Source: Prolixibacter denitrificans (GTDB lineage: Bacteria > Bacteroidota > Bacteroidia > Bacteroidales > Prolixibacteraceae). Taken from it: a DNA stretch of 64,000 nt. The position numbers and the translations under genes are program-made. Shown here in pieces: positions 50,076-59,153 of this stretch. A model generated the notes under the pieces. The model searched no databases. It had not been told where the DNA came from and saw only the letters and a list, made by a program, of their open reading frames with translations. Each line of letters begins with the position of its first letter. The stretch's first letter is position 1. Location: assembly GCF_003014495.1 (NCBI RefSeq), contig NZ_PYGC01000004.1, forward strand, positions 310,001 to 374,000, read 5' to 3'.

Positions 50076-51409
50076 TGGCAGACATATGGTTAGAGAAACT
50101 GATGATTTATGGCGGGGTTTTCCTCATCATTGCCATTGTCTTGGGCATCTATTTACTGAAGCTGAGGCGGGAAACACGGCGTGCCGAATCAAAAATTGCG
50201 CTGGCAAAGAAAAGCGGCTTGTATGAGCCGGTTTCGTTGCATCCCGTCATTCACGTCAATAATTGCATCAAAAGTGGTGCATGCGTTAAGGCCTGTCCCG
50301 AAACCGATGTCCTGGGCATCCGGTCGGGCCGCGGAACCGTCATCAACGCCTCACACTGCATAGGTCACGGAGCTTGTTTCCATGCCTGCCCGGTGGAAGC
50401 TATCACCCTGAACATCGGAACGGAAACGCGCGGCGTGGACCTTCCCCATGTGAGCCAAACCTTCGAAACCAACGTGAAAGGGATTTTCATCGCCGGCGAA
50501 CTGGGTGGCATGGGATTGATTAAAAACGCGGTAGAACAGGGACGACAGGCCATCGACAACATGGTCCGTCACCTGCCGAAAAAGCACGATGCCACGTACG
50601 ATCTCATCATTATTGGTGCCGGTCCGGCCGGAATATCTGCTTCGCTGACCGCCAGGAAACACCAGCTGAATTTCGTTACGCTTGACCAGGACACGCTCGG
50701 AGGAGCCGTTTTCACCTATCCTCGTGCTAAAGTCGTGATGACAGCGCCGATGGATCTGCCCCTTCACGGAAAGGTAAAACTGTCGAATACCTCGAAAGCT
50801 GAACTGCTGAACCTTTGGACTTCCGTTTTAAATAAAAACAATATTCCGATCCGGGAAACCACAAAAGTAGAAAGCATCGAAAAGGAAGGTGACCACTTCA
50901 AAGTAACAACTTCGCAAAACGAAAGCCTGACAGCTGCCCGGATACTGCTGTCCATCGGACGCCGGGGAACTCCGCGAAAGCTGGGTATTCCCGGAGAGAA
51001 CTTGCCAAAAGTACGTTACCGGTTGCTCGACCCCGAAATCATACAAAACCAACAGATAATCGTTGTGGGTGGAGGTGACTCAGCTGTCGAATCGGCCATG
51101 ATGCTGGCCGAGCAAAATGAAGTAACTTTATCATACCGCAGCGGAAGCTTCAACCGGATAAAGCCGGGAAATGCAACCAAACTGGAAGCAGCTGTTGCCG
51201 AACAAAAACTGACCGTCAAGTATCATACGAATGTAACGGAGATTCAAGCGGAGCAAATCATCCTCAGGAATAGTGAAACCAACGAGGAGGAGATCATTCC
51301 AAACGATCTTATTTACATTTTCGCCGGGGGTGAACTGCCCACGGAATTTTTAAAGAAAACCGGTATTACCATCACCCGCAAATTCGGTGATGTGATGATG
51401 AAACACTAA
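50063..51409 (+). CDS. Membrane-anchored FeS flavoprotein (ferredoxin plus thioredoxin-reductase-like domain)
   Basis: A 448 aa protein. One N-terminal membrane helix (about 13-33). Ferredoxin-like domain with C68, C74, C78-P and C99, C105, C109-P; the second Cys of each canonical CxxCxxC motif is replaced by Ser71 and His102. FAD loop [14 protein letters not shown] at about 182-196, NAD(P)H loop [12 protein letters not shown] near 325. [14 protein letters not shown] (about 140-153), which resembles the C-terminal FAD motif of thioredoxin reductases, precedes the FAD domain, as in a permuted arrangement. No CxxC disulfide centre. Likely moves electrons between NAD(P)H and the membrane cytochrome b. 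Confidence 0.85.
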   Translation: MDFLVADIWLEKLMIYGGVFLIIAIVLGIYLLKLRRETRRAESKIALAKKSGLYEPVSLHPVIHVNNCIKSGACVKACPETDVLGIRSGRGTVINASHCIGHGACFHACPVEAITLNIGTETRGVDLPHVSQTFETNVKGIFIAGELGGMGLIKNAVEQGRQAIDNMVRHLPKKHDATYDLIIIGAGPAGISASLTARKHQLNFVTLDQDTLGGAVFTYPRAKVVMTAPMDLPLHGKVKLSNTSKAELLNLWTSVLNKNNIPIRETTKVESIEKEGDHFKVTTSQNESLTAARILLSIGRRGTPRKLGIPGENLPKVRYRLLDPEIIQNQQIIVVGGGDSAVESAMMLAEQNEVTLSYRSGSFNRIKPGNATKLEAAVAEQKLTVKYHTNVTEIQAEQIILRNSETNEEEIIPNDLIYIFAGGELPTEFLKKTGITITRKFGDVMMKH

Positions 51410-51427
51410 CAACCTGATAAAGCCCAT

Positions 51428-53014
51428 ATGAAGAAGGTGCTCATGTGCATAATCGTCCTGATTGTATCGGTTCCCGCCGTTTGGGGACAGATATCGCCCG
51501 GCGAACTGTCGAAAGCACATGCGAACCTCGAAGGCATCCGGAACTGTGTGAAATGCCATGAGCTGGGCGACAAGGTAACCAACGAAAAATGCCTCGCGTG
51601 CCACACCGAAATTGCCACTCGCATCCAACAACACGAAGGTTATCACGCCTCGTCGGAAGTGCAAGGAAAAGATTGCTCCAGCTGTCACAACGAACATCAT
51701 GGCCGCGATTTCGACATGCTCAACCTCGACAAAGCCACTTTCAATCACAATCTCACTGGCTTTCAACTGGAGGGGAAACACAAGCAAATCGATTGTCAGG
51801 CCTGCCACAAAAAAGAGTTCATCACCAACCCCAAACTGAAAGATAAAAAGCTGACTTACCTGGGACTCTCGCAGCAATGCCTTTCATGCCACCAGGACTA
51901 CCACCGGCAAACCCTTTCGGATAACTGTACGGAATGCCATAATTTCGAGAGTTTCAAAACGGTTCCGAACTTCCATCACAATCAAACCGATTTTCCTCTG
52001 AAAGGAAAACACGCAGAAGTAACCTGCGTCGATTGCCATAGAAAGGAAACCATCGACGGCCAACCATTCCAGCACTTTGCTGAGGTACCGCATGCCAATT
52101 GTACCAGTTGTCACAAGGATGTTCACGACAACAAATTCGGGCAAAACTGTACCCAGTGTCACAGTGAACAATCGTGGGCACAAATCAAAGGCATGGCCAA
52201 CTTCGACCACAACAAAACCGGATTCCCGTTGCAGGGCCTTCATTCGAAAGTCGCTTGCCAGCAATGCCACAAAAATAATTATGCCGCTCCGTTAGCCCAC
52301 AACCGTTGTAGCGACTGCCATGCCGATTACCACAAAGGCGACTTCAAACGAACGAATCCGACCTCCGATTGCAAAGACTGTCACACGGTTAAAGGATTTC
52401 AATTCACCAATTATACTATAGAAAAGCATAATTTGAGTAACTTTAAGCTGAACGGTGCCCATATGGCTACTCCCTGCTTTTCCTGTCACAAGAAAGAAGA
52501 TCGGTGGCGTTTCCGGAATATTGGCAGCAATTGCATCGATTGTCATCAGAACGTGCATAGTGGATTCATGGATGACCAGTACACGCTGAAGGACGGCTGC
52601 AACTCCTGTCACGATGAAAACGCGTGGTCGGAAGTATCTTTCGACCACAGTAAAACCGGATTTGCCTTATCAGGAGTTCACGCCCAAACCAGTTGCGGAG
52701 CTTGTCACTACACCAAAGGAGACAACGGAAAAACCGTACAACGATTTGCCCAATTAAATCCTTCGTGCACCGAATGTCACAAGGATGTGCATCACGAACA
52801 ATTCGCCAAATACGGCAAAGAGGGTTGTTCACATTGTCACGGATTTGACGACTGGAGTGCATCGAAATTCGATCATAACCAGTCGCGGTTCAAACTGGAA
52901 GGTGCGCACGCTTCAGTCAGTTGTGTCTCCTGTCATCCGCAAGTAAAATCGAAAGACGGTTCATATACAAAATACACCTATAAATCCATCGAATGCGCTA
53001 CCTGTCACAACTAA
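51428..53014 (+). CDS. Multiheme c-type cytochrome, 20 CxxCH motifs
   Basis: A 528 aa exported protein (signal peptide about 1-20). I count 20 CxxCH heme-binding motifs, one per about 26 residues, the last at the extreme C terminus (CATCHN). The chain is built from repeated modules of the form F-D-H-N-x-T-x-F-x-L-x-G-x-H-x5-C-x2-C-H (about six copies) alternating with CxxCH-x-D-x-H type sites. Free His residues in these modules are likely distal ligands, giving bis-His hemes along a wire. No other cofactor motif is seen. It ends 22 bases inside the next cytochrome gene and follows the flavoprotein by 18 bases. Confidence 0.93.
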   Translation: MKKVLMCIIVLIVSVPAVWGQISPGELSKAHANLEGIRNCVKCHELGDKVTNEKCLACHTEIATRIQQHEGYHASSEVQGKDCSSCHNEHHGRDFDMLNLDKATFNHNLTGFQLEGKHKQIDCQACHKKEFITNPKLKDKKLTYLGLSQQCLSCHQDYHRQTLSDNCTECHNFESFKTVPNFHHNQTDFPLKGKHAEVTCVDCHRKETIDGQPFQHFAEVPHANCTSCHKDVHDNKFGQNCTQCHSEQSWAQIKGMANFDHNKTGFPLQGLHSKVACQQCHKNNYAAPLAHNRCSDCHADYHKGDFKRTNPTSDCKDCHTVKGFQFTNYTIEKHNLSNFKLNGAHMATPCFSCHKKEDRWRFRNIGSNCIDCHQNVHSGFMDDQYTLKDGCNSCHDENAWSEVSFDHSKTGFALSGVHAQTSCGACHYTKGDNGKTVQRFAQLNPSCTECHKDVHHEQFAKYGKEGCSHCHGFDDWSASKFDHNQSRFKLEGAHASVSCVSCHPQVKSKDGSYTKYTYKSIECATCHN

Positions 53015-54231
53015 TACTGATACTGCTGTTACCCGTCCAGTTATGGGCACAGTCACCACATGGAGACAACTTTAACGTGAAATGTGAAGTGTGCCATTCT
53101 CCCGAAGGATGGAATCTGATTGAACATCCAAAATTTGACCACGATACCACCAGCTTTGCTCTGACCGGTACCCACAAAAGTGTGGCCTGCCGGCAATGCC
53201 ATGTATCGCTGGTCTTTTCGCAGGCACCAGCCAATTGCAACGCCTGCCACAACGATATTCATGAAAATACAGTAGGACCGGATTGCGACCAATGCCACAA
53301 CACCACAACGTGGGCCGTAACCGACATCATGGAAATACACCTGCGGAGCCGGTTCCCGCTGACCGGTGCGCATACCATGGCCGATTGCTATGACTGCCAC
53401 AAATCAATATCGCTTATGAGGTTCGACCCGATCGGTGTAGAATGTTACGACTGCCACAAAGAAGATTTCATGGCAGCTAAAAATCCTGACCATATCGCCA
53501 GCGGCTTTTCGACCGAGTGTACCGATTGTCACTTCATCAACGCCGTTAATTGGGCCTCCGAAGGCTTCAACCACGATTTCTTCCCGCTGACGGAAGGGCA
53601 CGCTATTAGCGACTGTGCGGCCTGTCACCAGAATGGAGTGTTTACCGGCTTATCGCCTGAATGCTATTCCTGTCACGCGCAAGATTACAACAACGCTACC
53701 GACCCGAATCACGTCACGGCCGGGTTCTCACAACAGTGCCAGGATTGTCACACGACGCATCCGGGCTGGAGTCCCGCGACTTTTAACCACGACGATTTTT
53801 ATCCGCTGACCGGTGCACATGCCGACATCGCTAATGATTGCCTGAAATGCCACGCCAACGGATACAGCAATACACCCACCGATTGCTACGGCTGTCACAA
53901 AACCGATTACGACAACACCACCGATCCGAACCACCTGGCGGCGAATTTCCCGACAACCTGCGACGACTGTCACACCAATGTAGCATGGAAGCCGGCGACA
54001 TTCGACCACGATGGTCAGTATTTCCCCATCTATAGCGGAACGCACGCCCAGGCCTGGACCTCATGCAGCGATTGTCACACCAATGCAAGCAATTATGCCG
54101 ATTTCTCATGTATCGATTGCCATACACATGATAAAACCACGACGGATGAGCATCACACGAACGTGAATAACTATGTGTATAACAGTGTAAATTGCTACGA
54201 ATGTCACCCCAACGGAAGAGCTGAAGATTAA
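52993..54231 (+). CDS. Multiheme c-type cytochrome, 16 CxxCH motifs
   Basis: A 412 aa exported protein (signal peptide about 1-20, ending LWAQS). I count 16 CxxCH motifs, one per about 26 residues. About five modules share the F-x-H-D...L-T-G-x-H-x5-C-x2-C-H pattern with the preceding protein, so the two arose from a common module. The spacing is looser and Asp/Asn/Thr-rich segments such as NNATDPNHVTAGF recur near residues 220 and 305. The ATG lies inside the end of the previous gene (22-base overlap), implying coupled translation and a fixed ratio. Confidence 0.93.
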   Translation: MRYLSQLILILLLPVQLWAQSPHGDNFNVKCEVCHSPEGWNLIEHPKFDHDTTSFALTGTHKSVACRQCHVSLVFSQAPANCNACHNDIHENTVGPDCDQCHNTTTWAVTDIMEIHLRSRFPLTGAHTMADCYDCHKSISLMRFDPIGVECYDCHKEDFMAAKNPDHIASGFSTECTDCHFINAVNWASEGFNHDFFPLTEGHAISDCAACHQNGVFTGLSPECYSCHAQDYNNATDPNHVTAGFSQQCQDCHTTHPGWSPATFNHDDFYPLTGAHADIANDCLKCHANGYSNTPTDCYGCHKTDYDNTTDPNHLAANFPTTCDDCHTNVAWKPATFDHDGQYFPIYSGTHAQAWTSCSDCHTNASNYADFSCIDCHTHDKTTTDEHHTNVNNYVYNSVNCYECHPNGRAED

Positions 54232-54257
54232 AGAAAAGTAACCGAAAAAACTCACTG

Positions 54258-55862
54258 ATGATGAGAAAAGCAATCATCCCTTTCATGGTCCTGATACTGG
54301 CCGGATTCTTCGCGAAAGCGCAGGAAGCGAAACAGCTGACCGGAAAAGTCTCATACATCAGCGCGCAACATGTTTACGTTCGTTTTACCTCTACCGAGGG
54401 CATCAACGTGGGTGATACCCTGTACGTCGAATCAAAAGGAAAGCGAACTCCGGGGCTGGTGGTTGTACAGCGCTCCTCCATCTCGTGTGTGACGACCGTT
54501 GTTGGTAGTTACTCGCCAAAAATGAATGATTCAATTCGGGCCGTGCTCGAACCCAAAACAACCATCACCGAGGAGAAAAAGCCTGTTCCGGTTCCCCGGA
54601 AACCCGTTGCTGTTACGCCACAACCGGCAAAGCCACAGCCGAAGCTGATACAGGAAAAATCGCGGTTGTACGGGCGTGTCAAATTGGCTTCGTACTCGAA
54701 CTTCTCCAACACCGATGCGAAGAATCAGCAACGGATGCGTTATTCGCTTTCGCTGAACCAGGAGAATATCGGCAATTCACATCTCTCATTCGACAGCTAC
54801 ATCACGTACAATCATCGAACGGATGGCTGGAATACCGATAATCAAAGTATTTTCAACAGCCTGAAGATATACAGCATGGCTGTAGGCTATAATTTCAGCC
54901 CCAATACCAGCCTGTGGTTTGGGCGGAGAATGAACAGGAAGATTTCGAATATCGGGGCCATCGACGGACTGCAGTTCGAGACCCGCGTCAGGAATTTCAC
55001 CTTTGGCGTTGTCGGAGGTGCGCGTCCCGATTACATGGATTACGGCATCAATACCAACCTGCCGCAGTTCGGCGCATATGTCAGTCATGAAGCGAAGGGA
55101 AAAGAGGGAATGGTGCAGAGCTCGCTGGCCGTATTCGAGCAGATGAACGGTTCCCATACCGACCGCCGGTTTGTCTACTTCCAGCACAGCAATTCACTGC
55201 TGAAAGATTTCAATTTGTTCACTTCGGTTGAAATGGATTTGTACCAGGTGAAAGACAGCGTTCCGACCAACACGCTCGACCTGACCAGTTTCTACATTTC
55301 GGCGCGCTACCGGGCTTCGCGCAAGGTGTCGTTTTATGCATCGTACGATGCGCGGAAGAATGTGATTTACTACGAAACCTATAAAACACTGGTCGACCTG
55401 ATTACCGATAATGCCACGCGGCAAGGCGTTCGCTTTCGTGTGATGGTGCGACCCATCAATTACCTCATTGTTTCGGCGCAGGCCGGTTACCGTTCCCGGA
55501 AAGGCGACCCCGATCCATCAACCAATTATAACTTCTTCATTACGCACAGCAAAATTCCCTGGTTGGAGTCGTCGATGACCTTGAACGTGACCAAGCTAAA
55601 AACGAGTTACCTCGACGGTCTGCAATACGGAGGCAACCTGTCGAAATACCTGCTGAATGGGAAATTGTACGGGTCGCTCTCCTACCGCATCATCGATTAT
55701 AGCTTTCTCAATTCCAACTCCGGCATCAATCAAAACCTGGCCGGTTGCTCGTTTGCGTGGTATATCATGAAAAAGCTGCAACTATCGATGAACTACGAAG
55801 CCACTATCGAAAAGAGCAACGTCTTCCACCGGATGTATTGGGGATTAAGTCAGCGGTTTTAA
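54258..55862 (+). CDS. Outer-membrane beta-barrel protein, candidate porin of the cytochrome conduit
   Basis: A 534 aa exported protein (signal about 1-21). Residues about 25-100 form a small beta domain (SH3-like, ISAQHVYVRFTSTEGINVGDTLYV), followed by a Pro/Lys-rich linker (about 112-135, repeated PVPVP, PAKPQPK). Residues about 140-534 are alternating aromatic beta-strands and the chain ends in Phe, as in outer-membrane barrels. It follows the 16-heme gene by 26 bases and ends the operon. I infer it holds a cytochrome in the outer membrane, like MtrB in other bacteria, though I see no direct similarity to MtrB. Confidence 0.75.
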   Translation: MMRKAIIPFMVLILAGFFAKAQEAKQLTGKVSYISAQHVYVRFTSTEGINVGDTLYVESKGKRTPGLVVVQRSSISCVTTVVGSYSPKMNDSIRAVLEPKTTITEEKKPVPVPRKPVAVTPQPAKPQPKLIQEKSRLYGRVKLASYSNFSNTDAKNQQRMRYSLSLNQENIGNSHLSFDSYITYNHRTDGWNTDNQSIFNSLKIYSMAVGYNFSPNTSLWFGRRMNRKISNIGAIDGLQFETRVRNFTFGVVGGARPDYMDYGINTNLPQFGAYVSHEAKGKEGMVQSSLAVFEQMNGSHTDRRFVYFQHSNSLLKDFNLFTSVEMDLYQVKDSVPTNTLDLTSFYISARYRASRKVSFYASYDARKNVIYYETYKTLVDLITDNATRQGVRFRVMVRPINYLIVSAQAGYRSRKGDPDPSTNYNFFITHSKIPWLESSMTLNVTKLKTSYLDGLQYGGNLSKYLLNGKLYGSLSYRIIDYSFLNSNSGINQNLAGCSFAWYIMKKLQLSMNYEATIEKSNVFHRMYWGLSQRF

Positions 55863-55956
55863 ATCAAAACATATAGGAAATCAGGTACATTCCAACAAGC
55901 CAATACCCTAAAATGACTAAAAAGCACCGGCCTCAATTCTGCACAGTTCTCCATTC

Positions 55957-56799
55957 TCACAAATTATAAACTAACTGATTGGTAATACTGTAGTAAAAAC
56001 GGTCGATAGGAATGACCGGCCGAAAATCGTATAAACCATCGAAGGCTACCTGAAACTGAAGGTGTTTGGACATTTGGATATCCAACTGCATCGACGGAGC
56101 AATTCGCGGATAGATAATGTCTTTATCAGGAACAAACTGCAAATAATTGATGAACACGAAGTCCGAGTTGTCGGTAATGCGTCTGGTGAATTTAAAACTA
56201 CTGTTGATTTTAATTTTGTTCCGCAGGATATATTGGTCAGCCGGATTAACCGCAGTATTGACAACGCCCGTATTCCATTTTTCCCTTTCATAAAAAATAC
56301 CTCCTGATAGATAAATCATGGTCAGACTGTCTCTTTTCAACTCGAAACGCAGATTGGAGCCCGCTAGCCACCGGCTTTTCATACCCAAAATACCATCGTA
56401 TTGATATTGTGCATAAAATTCCGGAGATATTTTCTGGTTATAATCCATTCGATAGCGCAGGTGGGTATAGCCGGCATCCCACACGTTGGTTTTTCCGGTT
56501 CGTGTCAGGCCAAACTGCGCGAGAAGCATCAAAACATCTTTTTTCATGAAATAGGATGCAGACGAACTCGACGTAAAATGCAAAACATGTGTCTGTGATT
56601 CATTCAGGTCGAGGCCGGCTTTGATATTTCCATACAACTGATGTTGATGAATACTGTCGATATGCAGCGTCAGCTGATCCACATCCAATATCTGAGCATC
56701 AGCCATTTCCGGCAGAATAGCTACCGGCCCCCATAAGAATACGGAAAACAAAACAGCATAGATTTTTTTCGCTAATCTACTCGAAATCATATTATCCAT
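55957..56799 (-). CDS. DUF481-like outer-membrane beta-barrel protein
   Basis: A 280 aa exported protein with a signal segment (about 12-36, ending near ADAQIL). The mature chain is amphipathic beta-strands with repeated Tyr/Phe and ends in NLVYNL, like small outer-membrane barrels of the DUF481/YdiY kind. No partner is known. It is convergent with the cytochrome operon (95 bases apart). Confidence 0.7.
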   Translation of the reverse strand: MDNMISSRLAKKIYAVLFSVFLWGPVAILPEMADAQILDVDQLTLHIDSIHQHQLYGNIKAGLDLNESQTHVLHFTSSSSASYFMKKDVLMLLAQFGLTRTGKTNVWDAGYTHLRYRMDYNQKISPEFYAQYQYDGILGMKSRWLAGSNLRFELKRDSLTMIYLSGGIFYEREKWNTGVVNTAVNPADQYILRNKIKINSSFKFTRRITDNSDFVFINYLQFVPDKDIIYPRIAPSMQLDIQMSKHLQFQVAFDGLYDFRPVIPIDRFYYSITNQLVYNL

Positions 56800-57053
56800 T
56801 TAAATTCGACACCAACAACTGACCTGGTCCTTTTGGGGATATATCCGGAACATGAGGTTATCCTGATACATCGCCATCTGCAGTTAAAACAGGTTAGATC
56901 ATTTTTAGTTCTGCTCTACCTGCCGGGCATCTCGTTTACTGTTTCATTAGGACAATATTATCTAAAAAATCGGCCGCCGAGTATATTGCGGTCGGAGTTA
57001 GCAAGTTGCTAGTAAATTATTGAAAACTGAATAATTTTCAGGGAAACCTTCCG
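56800..57053. other. Intergenic region, about 250 bases
   Basis: Between two minus-strand genes. It contains GGCCGCC near 56971 and AT-rich flanks. No gene or clear hairpin is supported. Confidence 0.4.
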
Positions 57054-58646
57054 CTATTCACTTTGTGGCCTCGTCGTTAAGCCCTGGTATACCCGGGTAT
57101 CGCGTTGATAAATATCGTCCCGGAATTGCATGTTCCCCTTTGTATCCGTCCAGGCGGTTAAATACAGCAGATAAACCTCCGGCTGCTTTTTTAAAACGAC
57201 TTTGGTTGTTTGGCCGGAAGCAACTGTCTGGTCAATTTTTTCCTGATTCCAATCGTCCTGATTGCGTAACAAGTAAGCTGCCAAAGCCAACGGATGTTCC
57301 ACCCGGATACAACCCGAGCTAAAAGTGCGTTGACTACGTTCAAATAACTCCCGATGGGGTGTATCATGAAGGTAAACGTCATATGGATTCGGGAATATAA
57401 ATTTGACCGCCCCCAGCGAATTATCGACTCCGGGTGCCTGGCGATATACATACCTTGATACCTTTTCATCGTTCCAGTCAATATGTTTGGGATCCAGCAC
57501 TTTTCCCGCCGCGTCAGAAACGGTAATATGTTTCTCATTTAAATAATCGGTATTTTTCTTAACTTCCGGAAGAATATCGTTTTTCAAAACGGTAGACGGA
57601 ATCGTCCAAACCGGATTGAAAACCAAATAGCGCATGGTGGAATGAAACACAGGCGTTTGCCGGTACGAACGTCCCACAATTACCGGGTAGGTTCCCACTT
57701 CTTTATAATTATCGAAAACAGACAGCGAAAAATCATAGATCGTAACCAGCAGGTAATAAGAAGGCAACCGTTGTGGCAGCCATCGCAAACGCTCCATATT
57801 AATCTGAATCTGCTTAATCCTTTCCTCCACCGGCACATTCATCTCGCCCAGAGTTTGAGGTCCGATATTGCCCAAATCCTCCAGGCCATTCCGCTTCTGA
57901 TAGTTGATGACAGCGGCTTTTAACGTATTATCATAAAAAGTTGAATCTGCATCTGGTATTCCGGAATAATCTCCGGTAACCATCAACCGCCTCCTGACCA
58001 TGGCCACTCGGTCATCACTCATCCCGGGTGTAAGCATTTTCCCATCCGGAATGCGCTTCCAACCGCCATTTGCTTCCATATCGCGGTAACGCTGCAGCTG
58101 GTATTTCAATCCATGGTAATATGGTAACATCGAAATCAATTCAGCATAAACCTCTTTTATCGTCGTTCGGGATAAACGGTACAGGTAGTTTAGCGGATTT
58201 TTCTCGTTAAGAATAACATGCCATTGCGGATCAATTTTTACCGGATCCGTTTTCCCCGTCTGAATATGACTAACGTACAACAGGAAAGCATCACTGAGCA
58301 AGATGTCCAGTCTGGCGCGATCATGCACATTGCGACTTGAAAGTAATGTTTTTATCCGTTTCAGGTGATAATCGGTTGGCTGTAGCCCGTCAGCATCGCA
58401 ATGTTCCAGTTGCGACACAAACCCATTGATCTGTTTCGGTTTTACCCAATAAGGTGCATAATGGTCGTGAAGATATGCTTTCTGTAATTCGGATATATTA
58501 AAAACTTTTCCTCCCCCGACTAATGTCTGTTCACGTATCAGACATTCGATATTTGACTTTATCTCTCCGTTCAGATTGGCCGCTTTTACCCCCGATGAAA
58601 TAAGCGCCAGGCCGATGACCAGAATATAAAACAGTTTCAACTTCAT
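57054..58646 (-). CDS. L,D-transpeptidase (YcbB-like), exported
   Basis: Forms 3-3 crosslinks in peptidoglycan or attaches proteins to it. It is 530 aa with a signal peptide (about residues 1-22). Order: scaffold domain (about 35-210), peptidoglycan-binding region (about 215-275, with VINYQKRNGLEDLGNIGPQTL) and YkuD catalytic domain (about 300-470). The catalytic Cys446 is in FSSGCIRVEHP, with the preceding His in LHDTPHRELF. This arrangement is that of large YcbB-type enzymes. It lies alone on the minus strand. Confidence 0.94.
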   Translation of the reverse strand: MKLKLFYILVIGLALISSGVKAANLNGEIKSNIECLIREQTLVGGGKVFNISELQKAYLHDHYAPYWVKPKQINGFVSQLEHCDADGLQPTDYHLKRIKTLLSSRNVHDRARLDILLSDAFLLYVSHIQTGKTDPVKIDPQWHVILNEKNPLNYLYRLSRTTIKEVYAELISMLPYYHGLKYQLQRYRDMEANGGWKRIPDGKMLTPGMSDDRVAMVRRRLMVTGDYSGIPDADSTFYDNTLKAAVINYQKRNGLEDLGNIGPQTLGEMNVPVEERIKQIQINMERLRWLPQRLPSYYLLVTIYDFSLSVFDNYKEVGTYPVIVGRSYRQTPVFHSTMRYLVFNPVWTIPSTVLKNDILPEVKKNTDYLNEKHITVSDAAGKVLDPKHIDWNDEKVSRYVYRQAPGVDNSLGAVKFIFPNPYDVYLHDTPHRELFERSQRTFSSGCIRVEHPLALAAYLLRNQDDWNQEKIDQTVASGQTTKVVLKKQPEVYLLYLTAWTDTKGNMQFRDDIYQRDTRVYQGLTTRPQSE

Positions 58647-58828
58647 AAATTACACAACTCTGGAACGGCGTCAATATTAGCAAATTTTGAAACAATAAGA
58701 ATAGCCAGGTATGGAAAACCCTTCAAGCGTATTTTCAAAATGAATTAGTTGATGTACGATGTCGTTGGGTAGGTGGATAAAACAAAAACTGCAAGCTCCT
58801 ATTGATGCAGAACTTGCAGTTTTCAATG
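58647..58828. other. Gap between the L,D-transpeptidase and tRNA-Arg
   Basis: No gene recognised. A GCAAG/CTTGC pair (CTGCAAGCTC near 58790 and GAACTTGCAG near 58811) lies just downstream of the minus-strand tRNA and could terminate it. Confidence 0.4.
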
Positions 58829-58901
58829 TGATCCCGGGAGGACTCGAACCCCCACCAAGGGAACCGGAATCCCTCGTTCTATCCAGTTAAACTACGGGAC
58901 C
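58829..58901 (-). tRNA. tRNA-Arg (anticodon CCG)
   Basis: A 73-base cloverleaf on the minus strand. Acceptor arms GGTCCCG/CGGGATC (one G-T pair), D-stem GTTT/GAAC, anticodon stem AGGGA/TCCCT with loop TTCCGGT giving anticodon CCG (reads CGG), variable loop TGGT, T-stem GGGGG/CCTCC with loop TTCGAGT. The discriminator is A and CCA is not encoded. Confidence 0.95.
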
Positions 58902-59121
58902 AAACCTTATGTGCGATATTCACGGTGCACCGTGATTTTGCGAACACAAAAATAGCAATATTCTTCAAACGCAAAATCGTGTGTTCCGGATTTTTCTCAG
59001 AATCCCCGAAATTATTCAGACTGCAGGTTAACTCTCCTGCCGAAAAACCTGAAAATCAGTGGGGCTATTTCAACAAATAATTAAATAAATCAGGGATGGC
59101 ATATTATATACAAGAAAACCA

Positions 59122-59129
59122 TAATTTTG
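59122..59129 (+). promoter_or_regulatory. Candidate -7 element for the HD/YjbQ/BFD operon
   Basis: TAATTTTG is an exact match to the Bacteroidota -7 box TAnnTTTG, 25 bases before the ATG at 59154. No good -33 box is seen upstream. Confidence 0.45.
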
Positions 59130-59153
59130 GTAAATATTGTTTAACACGAAATT

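Noticed and set aside
51589-53628. Long open frames on the opposite strand and other frames of the two cytochrome genes
   Set aside because: They arise from the repeated CxxCH codons; the translations are low-complexity Cys/Gly/Arg strings without motifs, and the plus-strand reading has 36 CxxCH sites and signal peptides.
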